DNA from: Verrucomicrobiota bacterium
GTDB taxonomy: Bacteria > Verrucomicrobiota > Verrucomicrobiia > Chthoniobacterales > UBA10450
Assembly: GCA_003218395.1 (NCBI GenBank)
Contig: QHNJ01000006.1
Span: 1-64,000 of the forward strand
DNA length: 64,000 nucleotides
Direction of reading: 5' to 3'
The notes under the pieces are model-generated. The model did no database searches. It saw nothing but the letters and a program-made list of their open reading frames with translations, and was not told the origin of the DNA. The translations under genes and the position numbers were made by a program. This document shows positions 50,070 to 58,688 of this stretch, piece by piece. Every line of letters begins with the position of its first letter. Within the stretch, counting starts at the first letter, position 1.

Positions 50070-50513
50070 TCAAACACAATACTGCACGACGGAATTTTCG
50101 AGTCCCGAGAGACCAGGCTGTGTGTCAAGCCTGAGTTCAATGCGCTTCATCACGGGTAATGTCGCGTCCACCCACTGCTGAGGCGGCGGTTCGAACATCC
50201 GAATGAGGGTCTGTGAGTACTCGACGCGATTGCGATAATCCACTTGGAACTGGAGAACTCCATCGACATCTGGATCGCCGCTGTAGAAGAAAGTGTGAAC
50301 TACTGTCGGGGACTGGACACCGCCGAGCGTGATAGGTTTGCCACCCTCTGTTTGTTGATATCGCACTTCATGCACTCTGGCGACCCGGTGCATGATTGAG
50401 CGAACCTTGGCTGGATCAGGCATAAAACCGACCTTCGCGCGGCGACTCACGCCGTATATCGCGTCACACGCTGCTAAGAACGTGAGCAATACAATTGCGA
50501 GTGGAACGCTCAT
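50070..50513 (-). CDS. putative small lipoprotein
   Basis: 147 residues. A short hydrophobic signal ends LLTFLAAC (about 9-16), a lipobox-like site. The rest is mixed strand/helix with no known motif. Its ATG overlaps the end of the M28 peptidase reading frame by four bases, so it was translated with that gene. Function unknown. Confidence 0.6.
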   Translation of the reverse strand: MSVPLAIVLLTFLAACDAIYGVSRRAKVGFMPDPAKVRSIMHRVARVHEVRYQQTEGGKPITLGGVQSPTVVHTFFYSGDPDVDGVLQFQVDYRNRVEYSQTLIRMFEPPPQQWVDATLPVMKRIELRLDTQPGLSGLENSVVQYCV

Positions 50514-52211
50514 CGGTCTATAGGGACTACTTTTTGAACATTACAATCTCGTTTCACCTTGAATTCGGCGCCCGGTTTCCATTCTGGAAATTTGTCACCA
50601 TTTGCGACTTGGTAGCCGATCTCGAATAGAAGTTGAATATCCTGGACCACGCCGGAGAGATCCCAGCTTGGATCAATTTCGTCCGAAACCCGATCGTAAT
50701 GATGCGCGGTGTAATCGTCTTTCTTTTGTTGTCCGAAATCGACCGGCTTGCCGATGAAATCCTTGCCGCCGGCAGTATAAAGCGCGGGCAGGCCGCGCTT
50801 CGAGAATTCAGAATGATCGGCCCGATAAGAACCGCCTTTTTCCGGCTGGCTGTTCGGTGTCATCACCCGTCCGTTCCGTTTCGCAGTTGCGGCCAGCAGA
50901 TCGTCGAGCGTTGAATTATTATCGCTCAGGTTTTCGATGTCGCGCGTTTTGCCCCATGGATTCACGGTGTCAATGTTGATGTCGGCCAAAGTTTTCTCCA
51001 GCGGGTAAAGCGGATGTTCTGCGTAGAATTTCGCGACGAGAAGCCCGGCCTCTTCGGCGGTTGTTGCCATAAACAAGTCCGAGCATTTCGTCGGCGGATT
51101 TACTTTTGTAAACGCTGCTGCGAGCTGGATAAGAGAGGCGACACCGGACGCGTTATCGATTGCGCCATTAAAAATCTGATCGCCTTGCAATTCGGGATTA
51201 CACCCGAGATGGTCCCAGTGCGCTGTGTAGATGACGTATTCATCCTGCAATTTCGGATCGCTCCCGTCGAGTTTGCCGATGACGTTGTGCGATTTAAATG
51301 CGCGAAGCTGTTGTTTGATGTCGATGTTGTCTTTGGCATTCAATGTCACCGGCCGGAACTCTTTTGTGATCGCCGACTTCTTCAGCGCGTCAAAATCCTG
51401 GCCGCAATCGGCCAGCAATTTCTTCGCGGCATCGAGTGTGATCCAGGAGCGCGCCTCGACCGCGTCCATGTTTTTGTTTGGCGCATCTATCTAATAATTC
51501 TCTTTGGCCCAGCTTGTTTTCACGACTGAATAGGGATAGCCGGCCGGTCCAGTCTCGTGAATGATCACGGCGGTCGCAGCGCCTTTTTGTGCGGCAATTT
51601 CGTATTTGTAAATTCAGCGCCCGTAATGAGTCATCGCCTTTCCCTTAAACATTTTGTCGTCGAGCTTTGACGGATCGTTCGGATCGGGAATTAGCGGATC
51701 GCCGATCAGCATCAGCAACGTCTTGCCGTGCAAATCGACATCTTTGTAATCGTCCCACCCGTAATCGGGCGCGACGATACCGTATCCAACAAAGACCACG
51801 TCTGAATCAGTGATCTTGATCTCTGGTTGGAGACGCGCCGATGACGTAATGAAATCATCGGGATATTTTCAGCTCAGTGGTTTTGTCGCCAATCGTAAAT
51901 GACATTCGCGGCTCGCTCTTGATCCCAGCCAGAGGGACTTCCTGGATGTAAGTCCCGTCTGGATTTCCCGGCTTCAACCCAGTCTGTTTGAACTGATCAG
52001 TGATGTACTTGACGGACAGCTCCTCGCCTTTTGTTCCCGGCGCGCGGCCTTCGAATTGATCCGACGCGAGAATCTTGATGTGCGCAAGCAACCCGTCCGG
52101 CGTGATCGCCTCTAACGCCGGCTGCAGACGTAATGCCAATTGATCGACCGCCAGGCACGACATCGCACCGGTGAGAAGGATTCCAACGAAAAGGCGAAAC
52201 GCGTTTTTCAT
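50510..52211 (-). pseudogene. M28-family zinc aminopeptidase, decayed
   Basis: Three open segments make one protein of about 560 residues. The first (52211-51855) has an export signal (LFVGILLTGAMSCLA) and a typical M28 N-terminus (LLAHIKILASDQFEGRAPGT). An extra A in AAAA near 51867 then shifts the frame. The second part ([20 protein letters not shown]) ends at a TGA (51614-51616) that replaces a usually conserved tryptophan (THYGR[14 protein letters not shown]). A TAG at 51492-51494 interrupts the same frame once more before the catalytic part: HWDHLG, GAIDNASG, EEAG and the late histidine of AHHYDR. M28 enzymes are exported aminopeptidases. One frameshift and two nonsense codons mark a pseudogene. 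Confidence 0.85.
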
Positions 52212-52278
52212 ATATCGGCCCTCATGAAGCCAAGTACGCGTGTGATGAACTCACGACGATCAGCGAGATACTCGATGG

Positions 52279-53019
52279 TCACAAATGGCCGATGTTTGCT
52301 CGTGATGCGCCGGAGCGCTCGAAAAGGAATTGGACGCGGGGATTAGTGGGAGACGGGAAAGTCGTCTCATCAAAATCTGTGCACGCGACTAACCGCGTTA
52401 AACCGACTAACTCTGCCATTGAAATCATTTGGGCCGGCGAGAATAACTGCCATTCGAACTGTTCCTGACCACCATCCGGGTAATCGAGGTGCACGAAGAG
52501 CCGGTCGCCTCCTACACGTTTGGCCTCTCAAACTGCTCCGCTAGGTACCTTGAACTCGCGCTCGCCCTGATGAGCGGCAAAAAACGCCGGGCTCCACAAA
52601 TCGAGAATGATACGACCGCCTTCACGCAGTCCAGCTGCAAGCCGTCCAAGCACGTCCCGATTTGTTGTCGGATCGAAATAGCCGAAGCTCTGAGACATGA
52701 TGATAGCGACATCGAACGCGCTGGATTCCGGTCGGTAGTCGCGAATATCCCTGTTCACGTAGCTTGGGCCGCCAGCTAGCGCGCGAGCTTTCGCGATGGC
52801 ATTACGATCGCGGTCGATGCCGATCCCCGAGTAGCCGCGGCCAGAAAGAGCCCGACCGTGTCGTCCCATGCCGCAACACACATCTACAAGTTTGCAGAAA
52901 TGTGCCAAGGGAGCGCAACGGCAGACGAACGCTGTCTCTTGCGTCGTGCGAGCCTCGCCAATACCGATGTGGAAGAACTAAAACCACCGACGAGAGTAGG
53001 CATTCGGCTCTGCTCGCAT
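52279..53019 (-). pseudogene. class I SAM-dependent methyltransferase with two in-frame stops
   Basis: From ATG 53019 the frame reads MRAEPNAYSRRWF then TAG (52978-52980), and continues in the same frame FFHIGIGEARTTQETAFVC and CKLVDVCCGMGRHGRALSGR (SAM site), DVAIIMSQSFGYFD and GRIILDLWSPAFF. A TGA (52528-52530) follows GAV; the frame resumes EAKRVGGDRLFVHLDYPDGG and ends at 52279. Both stops fit single-base changes of Glu (GAG) and Arg (CGA) codons. Without them it is a 246-residue methyltransferase. A shorter protein could start at 52908 but would lose the C-terminal part. Confidence 0.8.
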
Positions 53020-53051
53020 AAATTGAGAAGTGGCAGTGGGCCTAAGCTTGG

Positions 53052-53480
53052 TCAGATTTTTTTCTCAAGCTGGATAAACCAGTCAAACGTCGCAGAATGC
53101 GTGTGTGCACCGGATTCGTCGTATATCTCTACTGTAATTGGAATGATCGAACGGCCTTTCGACGAAAGCTCTACGTCGAGCCGAGCGAGACATGCAGGCG
53201 CGGCACTCGCGGTGGACATGATGCTGCCATTTGCGGGCTTACGGAATTTCGTTTCCACGCGGCGCACGGTCGGGATAACGCTATCAGAGGAACCGAAATG
53301 TCTGAGCAAAAACTCACCGCTGGATGCCTCAGCGAGCGTGAGTTGAGTGCCCGCATGAGCTGTGCCGAGATGATTGAGATAGAGACTGCCTGATGGCAGT
53401 TCCAGTAGATGCGCAGAGTCGCCGGCGGGGCGAATGCCAAGAAGGCTATTAAAGGGCAATTCAGTGACCGTGATTTTCAC
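53052..53480 (-). CDS. hotdog-fold protein (YiiD C-terminal/PaaI-like)
   Basis: 142 residues with the helix-strand layout of hotdog thioesterases: LYLNHLGTAHAGTQLTLAEA (about 30-49) resembles the central helix, where HxGT..A.AQ-type residues line the active site. No reading-frame damage. It starts six bases after the end of the HIT-type gene and lies 32 bases before the methyltransferase, all on one strand. Catalytic role not certain. Confidence 0.75.
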   Translation of the reverse strand: MKITVTELPFNSLLGIRPAGDSAHLLELPSGSLYLNHLGTAHAGTQLTLAEASSGEFLLRHFGSSDSVIPTVRRVETKFRKPANGSIMSTASAAPACLARLDVELSSKGRSIIPITVEIYDESGAHTHSATFDWFIQLEKKI

Positions 53481-53486
53481 ACCATG

Positions 53487-53948
53487 CTATGGCTCAATTG
53501 GAGTAGGCGTGAGACTGGCTCGAATCTTTTCCAATATCTCATCCCTGTCCATGCCGGTAATTGGCGTCTGAAACGTTTGCCGTGCCCAATCCATCAGTCG
53601 CGGGCCCGAAACCTCGGTATCATGCGAATGAGCAGCAAAATATTTGGCCGTTAGCCATTCCGTTCGCGGAAAAAGGTGAAAGTGAACAACGCGTGTCTGC
53701 TCGGAGAACATAGTGCAATAAACCCGCTGTGGTCGAACGACCGCTTGGATTGCAGCCGTGGTGACTGCGAACGTCGGCCCGAGCGATGCGAGAGCTGCGG
53801 GATTCATCTGCGACAGCGACTCGACAGAATCTCTTGGCATCACAATCAAATAGCCCGGGATAGAGCAAGTGCTGCACGCTTCCACGGTAAAGTGCTAATT
53901 AGCGAGAACTGATAATTGTTGGCACGCCTGCGGGTGAGAAGATGTCAT
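53487..53948 (-). pseudogene. HIT-family (diadenosine-type) hydrolase, 5' nonsense codon
   Basis: From GTG 53885 an open frame encodes 132 residues (MEACSTCSIPGYLIVMPRD) ending with the HIT-type active site VVHFHLFPRTE, close to the canonical HxHxHxx. From ATG 53948 the same frame reads MTSSHPQACQQLSVLAN, then TAG (53895-53897), then HFTVEACSTCSIPG. HIT proteins often carry an N-terminal C-x-x-C and EN-x-HFxVE just there, so the stop probably replaces Gln in the original. The downstream GTG start may still give a truncated protein. Confidence 0.6.
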
Positions 53949-54005
53949 GCAGTCGTAATGTTAGATTTGAGCGCGACAAAACAGAAGAAAGCCTAGCCAA
54001 GGATT

Positions 54006-54050
54006 GACACAGATTTTCACAGATAGGCAGATGGATTCTGAATCTGTGTC
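54006..54050. repeat. inverted repeat downstream of the M3 gene
   Basis: GACACAGATT (54006-54015) and AATCTGTGTC (54041-54050) are exact reverse complements with a 25-base centre. It uses the ACAGATTTTCACAGAT wording also seen near 38240-38280. It could serve as a terminator for the M3 peptidase gene, which ends at 54066. Confidence 0.5.
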
Positions 54051-54065
54051 GTCTTTAGCGAACTT

Positions 54066-56103
54066 TTAGCGGCTTTCCTGCGAGGGCCCGGCGGACCCTT
54101 TCTTTTTCTCCTCTGGTCCGATGCCGATCTTTTTCAGGAATGGTTGGATCGATTGTTTCCGGCCGAGGAATTTTTCGATCGAGACGTTGACATCGCGCGA
54201 ATCGCCCGGCTCGTAAATTTCGCGACGCAATCGCAAACCGGCTTGCTTGTCGAGGTAACCATTCTTCGCTTTCTCAAAGACGGTGGCCATATCGGCGGCT
54301 ATCGCGTCGGCCCAAGCATAGCCGTAATACCCGGCATCGTATCCATTCAAGTGACCAAAATAGGAAACGAACGTCGTGCTAGGATCGATTGGCAGAAAAA
54401 CCTTTTCCAGAATCGGATTCGAAATCGCCACGCAGTCGTAAGTGTCATTTTCCGGGTGCTGCTCGTGCAGCGCGAGATCGAGCGACGCGAATGCGAACTG
54501 GCGTCGATAGAAAACACCCGCGTTGGCGAGCTTGGCGTCATTCATTTTTTTAATGATCTCCGCCGGAATTTTTTTCGACGGATCGTGGTAATCTGCCGCA
54601 AAAGTGTCGAGCACCTTTTTGTCCCAAACCCAGTTTTGCAGCATCTGCGACGGCGCTTCGACAAAGTCACCGGGAACATGAGTCCCGACGAAGCGGCCAT
54701 ACTTCGCGCGGGTAACGATCGAATGCAAAGCGTGACCAAATTCGTGAAACAATGTTTCCACGTCGGTATGTGTCAGCAAAGATGGCTTGTCCGCAGTCGC
54801 TGGCGGGAAATTGCAGAGCAAGGCCACTGTTGGCCGCTGATATTTTCCATCCGGCAACAGTTTGCCACTGATGATATCGAACTGTGCAAAGTGGTTGAAC
54901 TTGCCTTCGCGCGGAAACATATCGAGATAAAACATGCCGAGCGGCTCACCGGTTGCGGAATCGGTTACGAGATAAAGCTGAAGATCATCGATCCACTTGT
55001 AAGGCGCAGTGATCTTTTCAAACTTCAGGCCGAAAATGCTCTGATAAATATTGAACATCCCGTCGAGCACTTTTTGGAACGGGAAGTACGCACGCAGGGC
55101 TTCCTTATCGACGGCGTATTTTTGCTTATTCCGCTGGTTACTGTAGTAGCGCCAGTCCCATACCTCGATCTTTGCGTTGGGATCATTCGTATCGGCGGCT
55201 TTCAACTTTTGTAATTCCGCGACTTCGCTGTCGAATTTCGGCTGAATTCCTGCAACCAAATCGTTAATATATTTTTCGGCATTCGCCCCGGTCTTAGCCA
55301 TTTTGACCTCGGTTTGGAAATCATCCCACGATTTATAACCCAGTCGCAAAGCGATCTTGTTGCGAAGCGCAAGCATTTGATTGAGAACGGATACGTTTAC
55401 GTCTTTAGCGAGCGTTTCCCGAATCACGTAAAGTTGCTTGCGCGTTGCTTCGCTCTTCGCGTTTTCCTCTACAGTATTAAATTGCCAAGTAACATTTGCC
55501 ATTACGGTGCAGGCATCGTCTCCGGTCTTGATGCGAGGCGAGGCGAAGAAACTGTCAGGCAGGCCATCCAAATCGGCCTTTGTGAACATGACTGGAGCGC
55601 TTGCCTTAACAATATTCGTGTCGAAATCCGTTCCTAATTTGGATAGCTCCTTGCGAAGCTGTTCGACTTCCTTGCGCTGATCTGCAGGCAAATCCAAACC
55701 CGCGCGCCGATAATCGCGGAACGTTTCGCTGAGCAGCTTTTCGTCTTCGCCGGAGAGCTTCGGATGCGTGTCCGCGAAAGCTTTGATCGCCTTGTAAACG
55801 TCTTCGCGATAATCAATCCCGACCGCCCATTCTTGAAAAGCCTTTACCGCGTTCTACGGTACTCTTAAAGGTCACCTTGCCCAAATCCTGGGCTCCAATT
55901 TGGTCGAGCGCCTTGTTCGCTTTCGCGATCGCTTCCTTCATGGCGGACTCGACTGCTTGCGGCGTTTGCTCCCAGTCGGGGATCGTGAACACGGCGTTCG
56001 CTTTCGCAGCCGCAACGCGAAAATCATCGACCGATTTTGATTCGGCGGCGGAGAAATCGACAACCATGGTGGAGAGCAAAATCGACAACCACAAGTTTTT
56101 CAT
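54066..56103 (-). pseudogene. M3-family oligopeptidase with a frameshift near the N-terminus
   Basis: From ATG 56103 the frame gives an export signal (MKNLWLSILLSTMVVDFSAA) and the start of an M3 peptidase, then stops at 55813. The second frame resumes VKAFQEWAVGIDYREDVYKA and runs to 54066. It holds the zinc site TLFHEFGHALHSIV (about 54727-54750) and the downstream glutamate region. The shift is at GAACGCGG near 55845-55850, where a two-base loss or one-base gain fits. An alternative internal start at 55697 would give a 543-residue protein without the signal peptide. The catalytic domain is otherwise intact. Confidence 0.85.
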
Positions 56104-56184
56104 TTGGAAAGGTTTGATTGATGGAGAGAGCGAACATTGTGTAGAAGGTTTCTTCGGTAAAGCGAAAACACGCCATCCGCCGCC

Positions 56185-56757
56185 ATGATTGAAAAGTTTT
56201 TCCTCGCTTTTATTCCGATCTTTGTCGCGATTGATCCGATTGGACTCGTGGCAGTGTTCATGGGACTCGGGACGAACGCCTCGGGTGAACATCGAAAACA
56301 ACAGGCATTTCTCGGAATCTTTACCGCCTTTTGCGTGGCTATCGGCTTTATTTTTCTTGGGAAAATTATTTTTGCCGCGCTTGGGATTACGGTTGCCGAT
56401 TTTCAAGTTGCTGGTGGTCTGATTCTACTGGGTCTCGCGGGACGTGAATTGCTCGGTCTTGGGGCGCAAGATCGCGCCGGCAGCGACGAGTTCGGCGTCG
56501 TTCCGCTCGGCATGCCGCTGATCGCGGGGCCAGCGCTGCTGACCGCGCTGCTGATTTTGGTGGATACGGTCGGCCTCGTCTTTACGCTTATCTCGCTGCT
56601 GGTAAACCTCGCGCTGGTCGCGATCGCGTTTTGTAATGCCGACCTGTTTACGCGCTGGATGGGTAGACAGGGTTTACGCGGTGTCTCGAAAATAATCGCG
56701 CTTCTTCTTGCCGCGATTGCCATCAGCCTGATCCGACGTGGCTGGCACGCCGTTTGA
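56185..56757 (+). CDS. MarC family integral membrane protein
   Basis: 190 residues with six membrane segments, the exact form of MarC/UPF0056. Typical elements are the first helix (FLAFIPIFVAIDPIGLVAVF), GGLILLGLAGRELLG and PLGMPLIAGPALLTALLIL. The family role is not established, despite the old antibiotic-resistance name. It is divergent from the M3 gene, with 81 bases between the starts. Confidence 0.92.
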   Translation: MIEKFFLAFIPIFVAIDPIGLVAVFMGLGTNASGEHRKQQAFLGIFTAFCVAIGFIFLGKIIFAALGITVADFQVAGGLILLGLAGRELLGLGAQDRAGSDEFGVVPLGMPLIAGPALLTALLILVDTVGLVFTLISLLVNLALVAIAFCNADLFTRWMGRQGLRGVSKIIALLLAAIAISLIRRGWHAV

Positions 56758-56797
56758 CCGGCGCGAACGCCGCTTCGACGTCACTTAAACTTTGACC

Positions 56798-57196
56798 TTA
56801 TAAAGATTCTAAACGCCCGCCGGTGGGAGGATGCCGTCGTGATTGCGGCCAAAATTCAACTAGCTCTGCGCTTTTATCACCAGCCTTATAGCGTGCATTT
56901 AACTCAACCTCAATTGCCTTGATCTCGTCCTGCTGCGGAAGCGGTTGCCCGTGATAGATGTACGCGGGTACACCATTGCGGTCCTGGGTTTGGGTAACCA
57001 TTCCGTAGAGTTCGAGGCGACGCTGCTGCAATTGGGCCGTTGTCCAACTCCGGTATATGGGGCTTCGATAGCCCCACACTTCCGCGGAGGTGGAATAACG
57101 GGAGTAGGTGTAACCGGTCGTCACCGCCGGGGGCGAAGGCTGTTCTGCGCAGGCGATGAGGCTGGCGGCAAATGCTGCTACAAATAATTGTTTCAT
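56798..57196 (-). CDS. putative small lipoprotein
   Basis: 132 residues from the ATG at 57196, chosen for the signal just after it (MKQLFVAAFAASLIACAEQP) with lipobox LIAC. The mature part has a YSRYST...EVWGYRSPIYRSW pattern and mixed helical residues, with no known motif. It faces marC across a 40-base gap and is divergent from hpnH. Confidence 0.65.
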   Translation of the reverse strand: MKQLFVAAFAASLIACAEQPSPPAVTTGYTYSRYSTSAEVWGYRSPIYRSWTTAQLQQRRLELYGMVTQTQDRNGVPAYIYHGQPLPQQDEIKAIEVELNARYKAGDKSAELVEFWPQSRRHPPTGGRLESL

Positions 57197-57358
57197 ACGC
57201 TGGAGCTTGTAATCTGACCTATTGAACCACAGAAATTGCTCGCAGTCGCGCATTTATTTTGCCGTTCGGTAACAATGTTGTAACTATGCCGCAAGCTAAA
57301 TCCAAACAGGAGGCCAGACCCGATTCAGAGTAGCAAACTGACAATCTAACTCGGGTCG

Positions 57359-57386
57359 TTGACACGCTGGCACACCTCGTTACTAT
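57359..57386 (+). promoter_or_regulatory. candidate promoter for hpnH-shc, near-leaderless
   Basis: A perfect TTGACA (57359-57364) and TACTAT (57381-57386, four of six) with a 16-base spacer. Start of transcription would fall within about five bases of the hpnH ATG (57397), and no Shine-Dalgarno is visible before that ATG. If real, the message is almost leaderless. Confidence 0.4.
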
Positions 57387-57396
57387 CCTCGCTCCT

Positions 57397-58686
57397 ATGA
57401 GATTTCCTCTCCCGCTCACAGCGAAAATCGCGGCTTATATGATCGGCCATAAATTGCGTGGCACGAAGAGGTTCGCCACGGTCCTTCAACTCGAGCCGTT
57501 GCACACATGCAACCTGACGTGCACTGGTTGCGGGCGGATTCGTGAATACTCCACATCGCTTAAAGACATGATGAGCTTGGAGGATTGCCTCGCCGCGGCG
57601 CAAGAGTGCGACGCGCCTATGATCTCAATCTGCGGGGGCGAGCCGCTCATCTACCCGCATATCGAAGCTTTGGTGAAAGGGTTGCTCGAGCAGAAGCGGA
57701 TCGTTTACATCTGCACAAATGCCATGTTCATGCGCAAGAAAATGCGCGAGTGGCTTGCATCACGATTCTCGATTCAACGGGAGTTTGCCGAAGGAAAAAT
57801 CGTGGCGTTGCTTGGGGCAGGTCTAATCACCGAGAAAGACGCAGTCGAAATTCGAAAAGGTCCAAAGGATGCGGCCAAGCCAACGATCGGACCGACAGGT
57901 TGGATGTACTGGAACGTGCACCTCGATGGCCTCGAGCGTACGCATGATCTCATTGTGGAGCGCGAAGGCGTGTTCAAGGAATGCATCCTTGCAATCAAAA
58001 TGGCAAAGCTGCTCGGCTACCAAGTCGCGACCAATACGACGATCTACAAGGAAACCGATATGGAGGAGATCGAGCAGATGTTCGATTATCTTTCTGATCT
58101 CGGCGTGGATGGCCACACGATTACTCCTGGATACGATTACGACGCCGCGAAGAAGGACATGATCAAGCGGCTCAATTTGCACCCGGAAAACTTCTTCCTA
58201 ACCCGAGCGATGACGGTCCAGAAGTTCCGAAAAATCGAGGAATGGATGAATCGGTACACGTTTTTTGGAACACCGGTCTATTTTGAATTTCTGGCGGGCA
58301 AGCGCGACCTCACCTGTTCAGCCTGGGCGATCCCGACGCGAAATATTCGCGGATGGAAGGGGCCATGCTACCTCATGACCGACGCGCACTACTCAAGCTA
58401 TGCGGAATTGCTCGAAAAAACCCAGTGGGACCGATACGGCGTAGTTAATGGAGTCGCACGCGACAGTCGCTGCGAAAATTGCATGGTGCACTGCGGCTAT
58501 GAACCGACTGCAACGTTGGGTCTGCAAGCACGGCGCGGCGATACCTGGAAAACCGTCAAATTCAATTTCGGCCCGAAACCGAAGCCCACCGGTCGTGGCA
58601 GCGAAGTTCTCGCCTTTAACGGGGTGAGTTCTGGAAATGGACACGGCACGGGCAAGCGGGCTGAAGTGGCGGCGCAAGCCTCATAA
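57397..58686 (+). CDS. hpnH: adenosyl-hopene transferase HpnH (radical SAM)
   Basis: 429 residues. The radical-SAM cysteines are in EPLHTCNLTCTGCGRIREYS (about 33-52), followed by DAPMISICGGEPLIYPHIE and YICTNAMFM. HpnH adds the adenosyl group to diploptene in making extended hopanoids. Relative to usual HpnH there is an inserted segment of about 40 residues near 118-165 (LLGAGLITEKDAVEIRKGPK) before WNVHLDGLERTHD, and a longer C-terminus. Catalytic core intact. Its stop is two bases from the shc ATG, so the two form an operon. Confidence 0.92.
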   Translation: MRFPLPLTAKIAAYMIGHKLRGTKRFATVLQLEPLHTCNLTCTGCGRIREYSTSLKDMMSLEDCLAAAQECDAPMISICGGEPLIYPHIEALVKGLLEQKRIVYICTNAMFMRKKMREWLASRFSIQREFAEGKIVALLGAGLITEKDAVEIRKGPKDAAKPTIGPTGWMYWNVHLDGLERTHDLIVEREGVFKECILAIKMAKLLGYQVATNTTIYKETDMEEIEQMFDYLSDLGVDGHTITPGYDYDAAKKDMIKRLNLHPENFFLTRAMTVQKFRKIEEWMNRYTFFGTPVYFEFLAGKRDLTCSAWAIPTRNIRGWKGPCYLMTDAHYSSYAELLEKTQWDRYGVVNGVARDSRCENCMVHCGYEPTATLGLQARRGDTWKTVKFNFGPKPKPTGRGSEVLAFNGVSSGNGHGTGKRAEVAAQAS

Positions 58687-58688
58687 GG

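Noticed and set aside
50510-53948. Stop-codon reassignment to explain the nonsense codons
   Set aside because: TAA, TAG and TGA all interrupt some reading frame, at positions that would need different amino acids (Trp, Arg, Glu, Gln), and all three serve as ordinary stops in intact genes of this window. A single reassignment cannot explain it.
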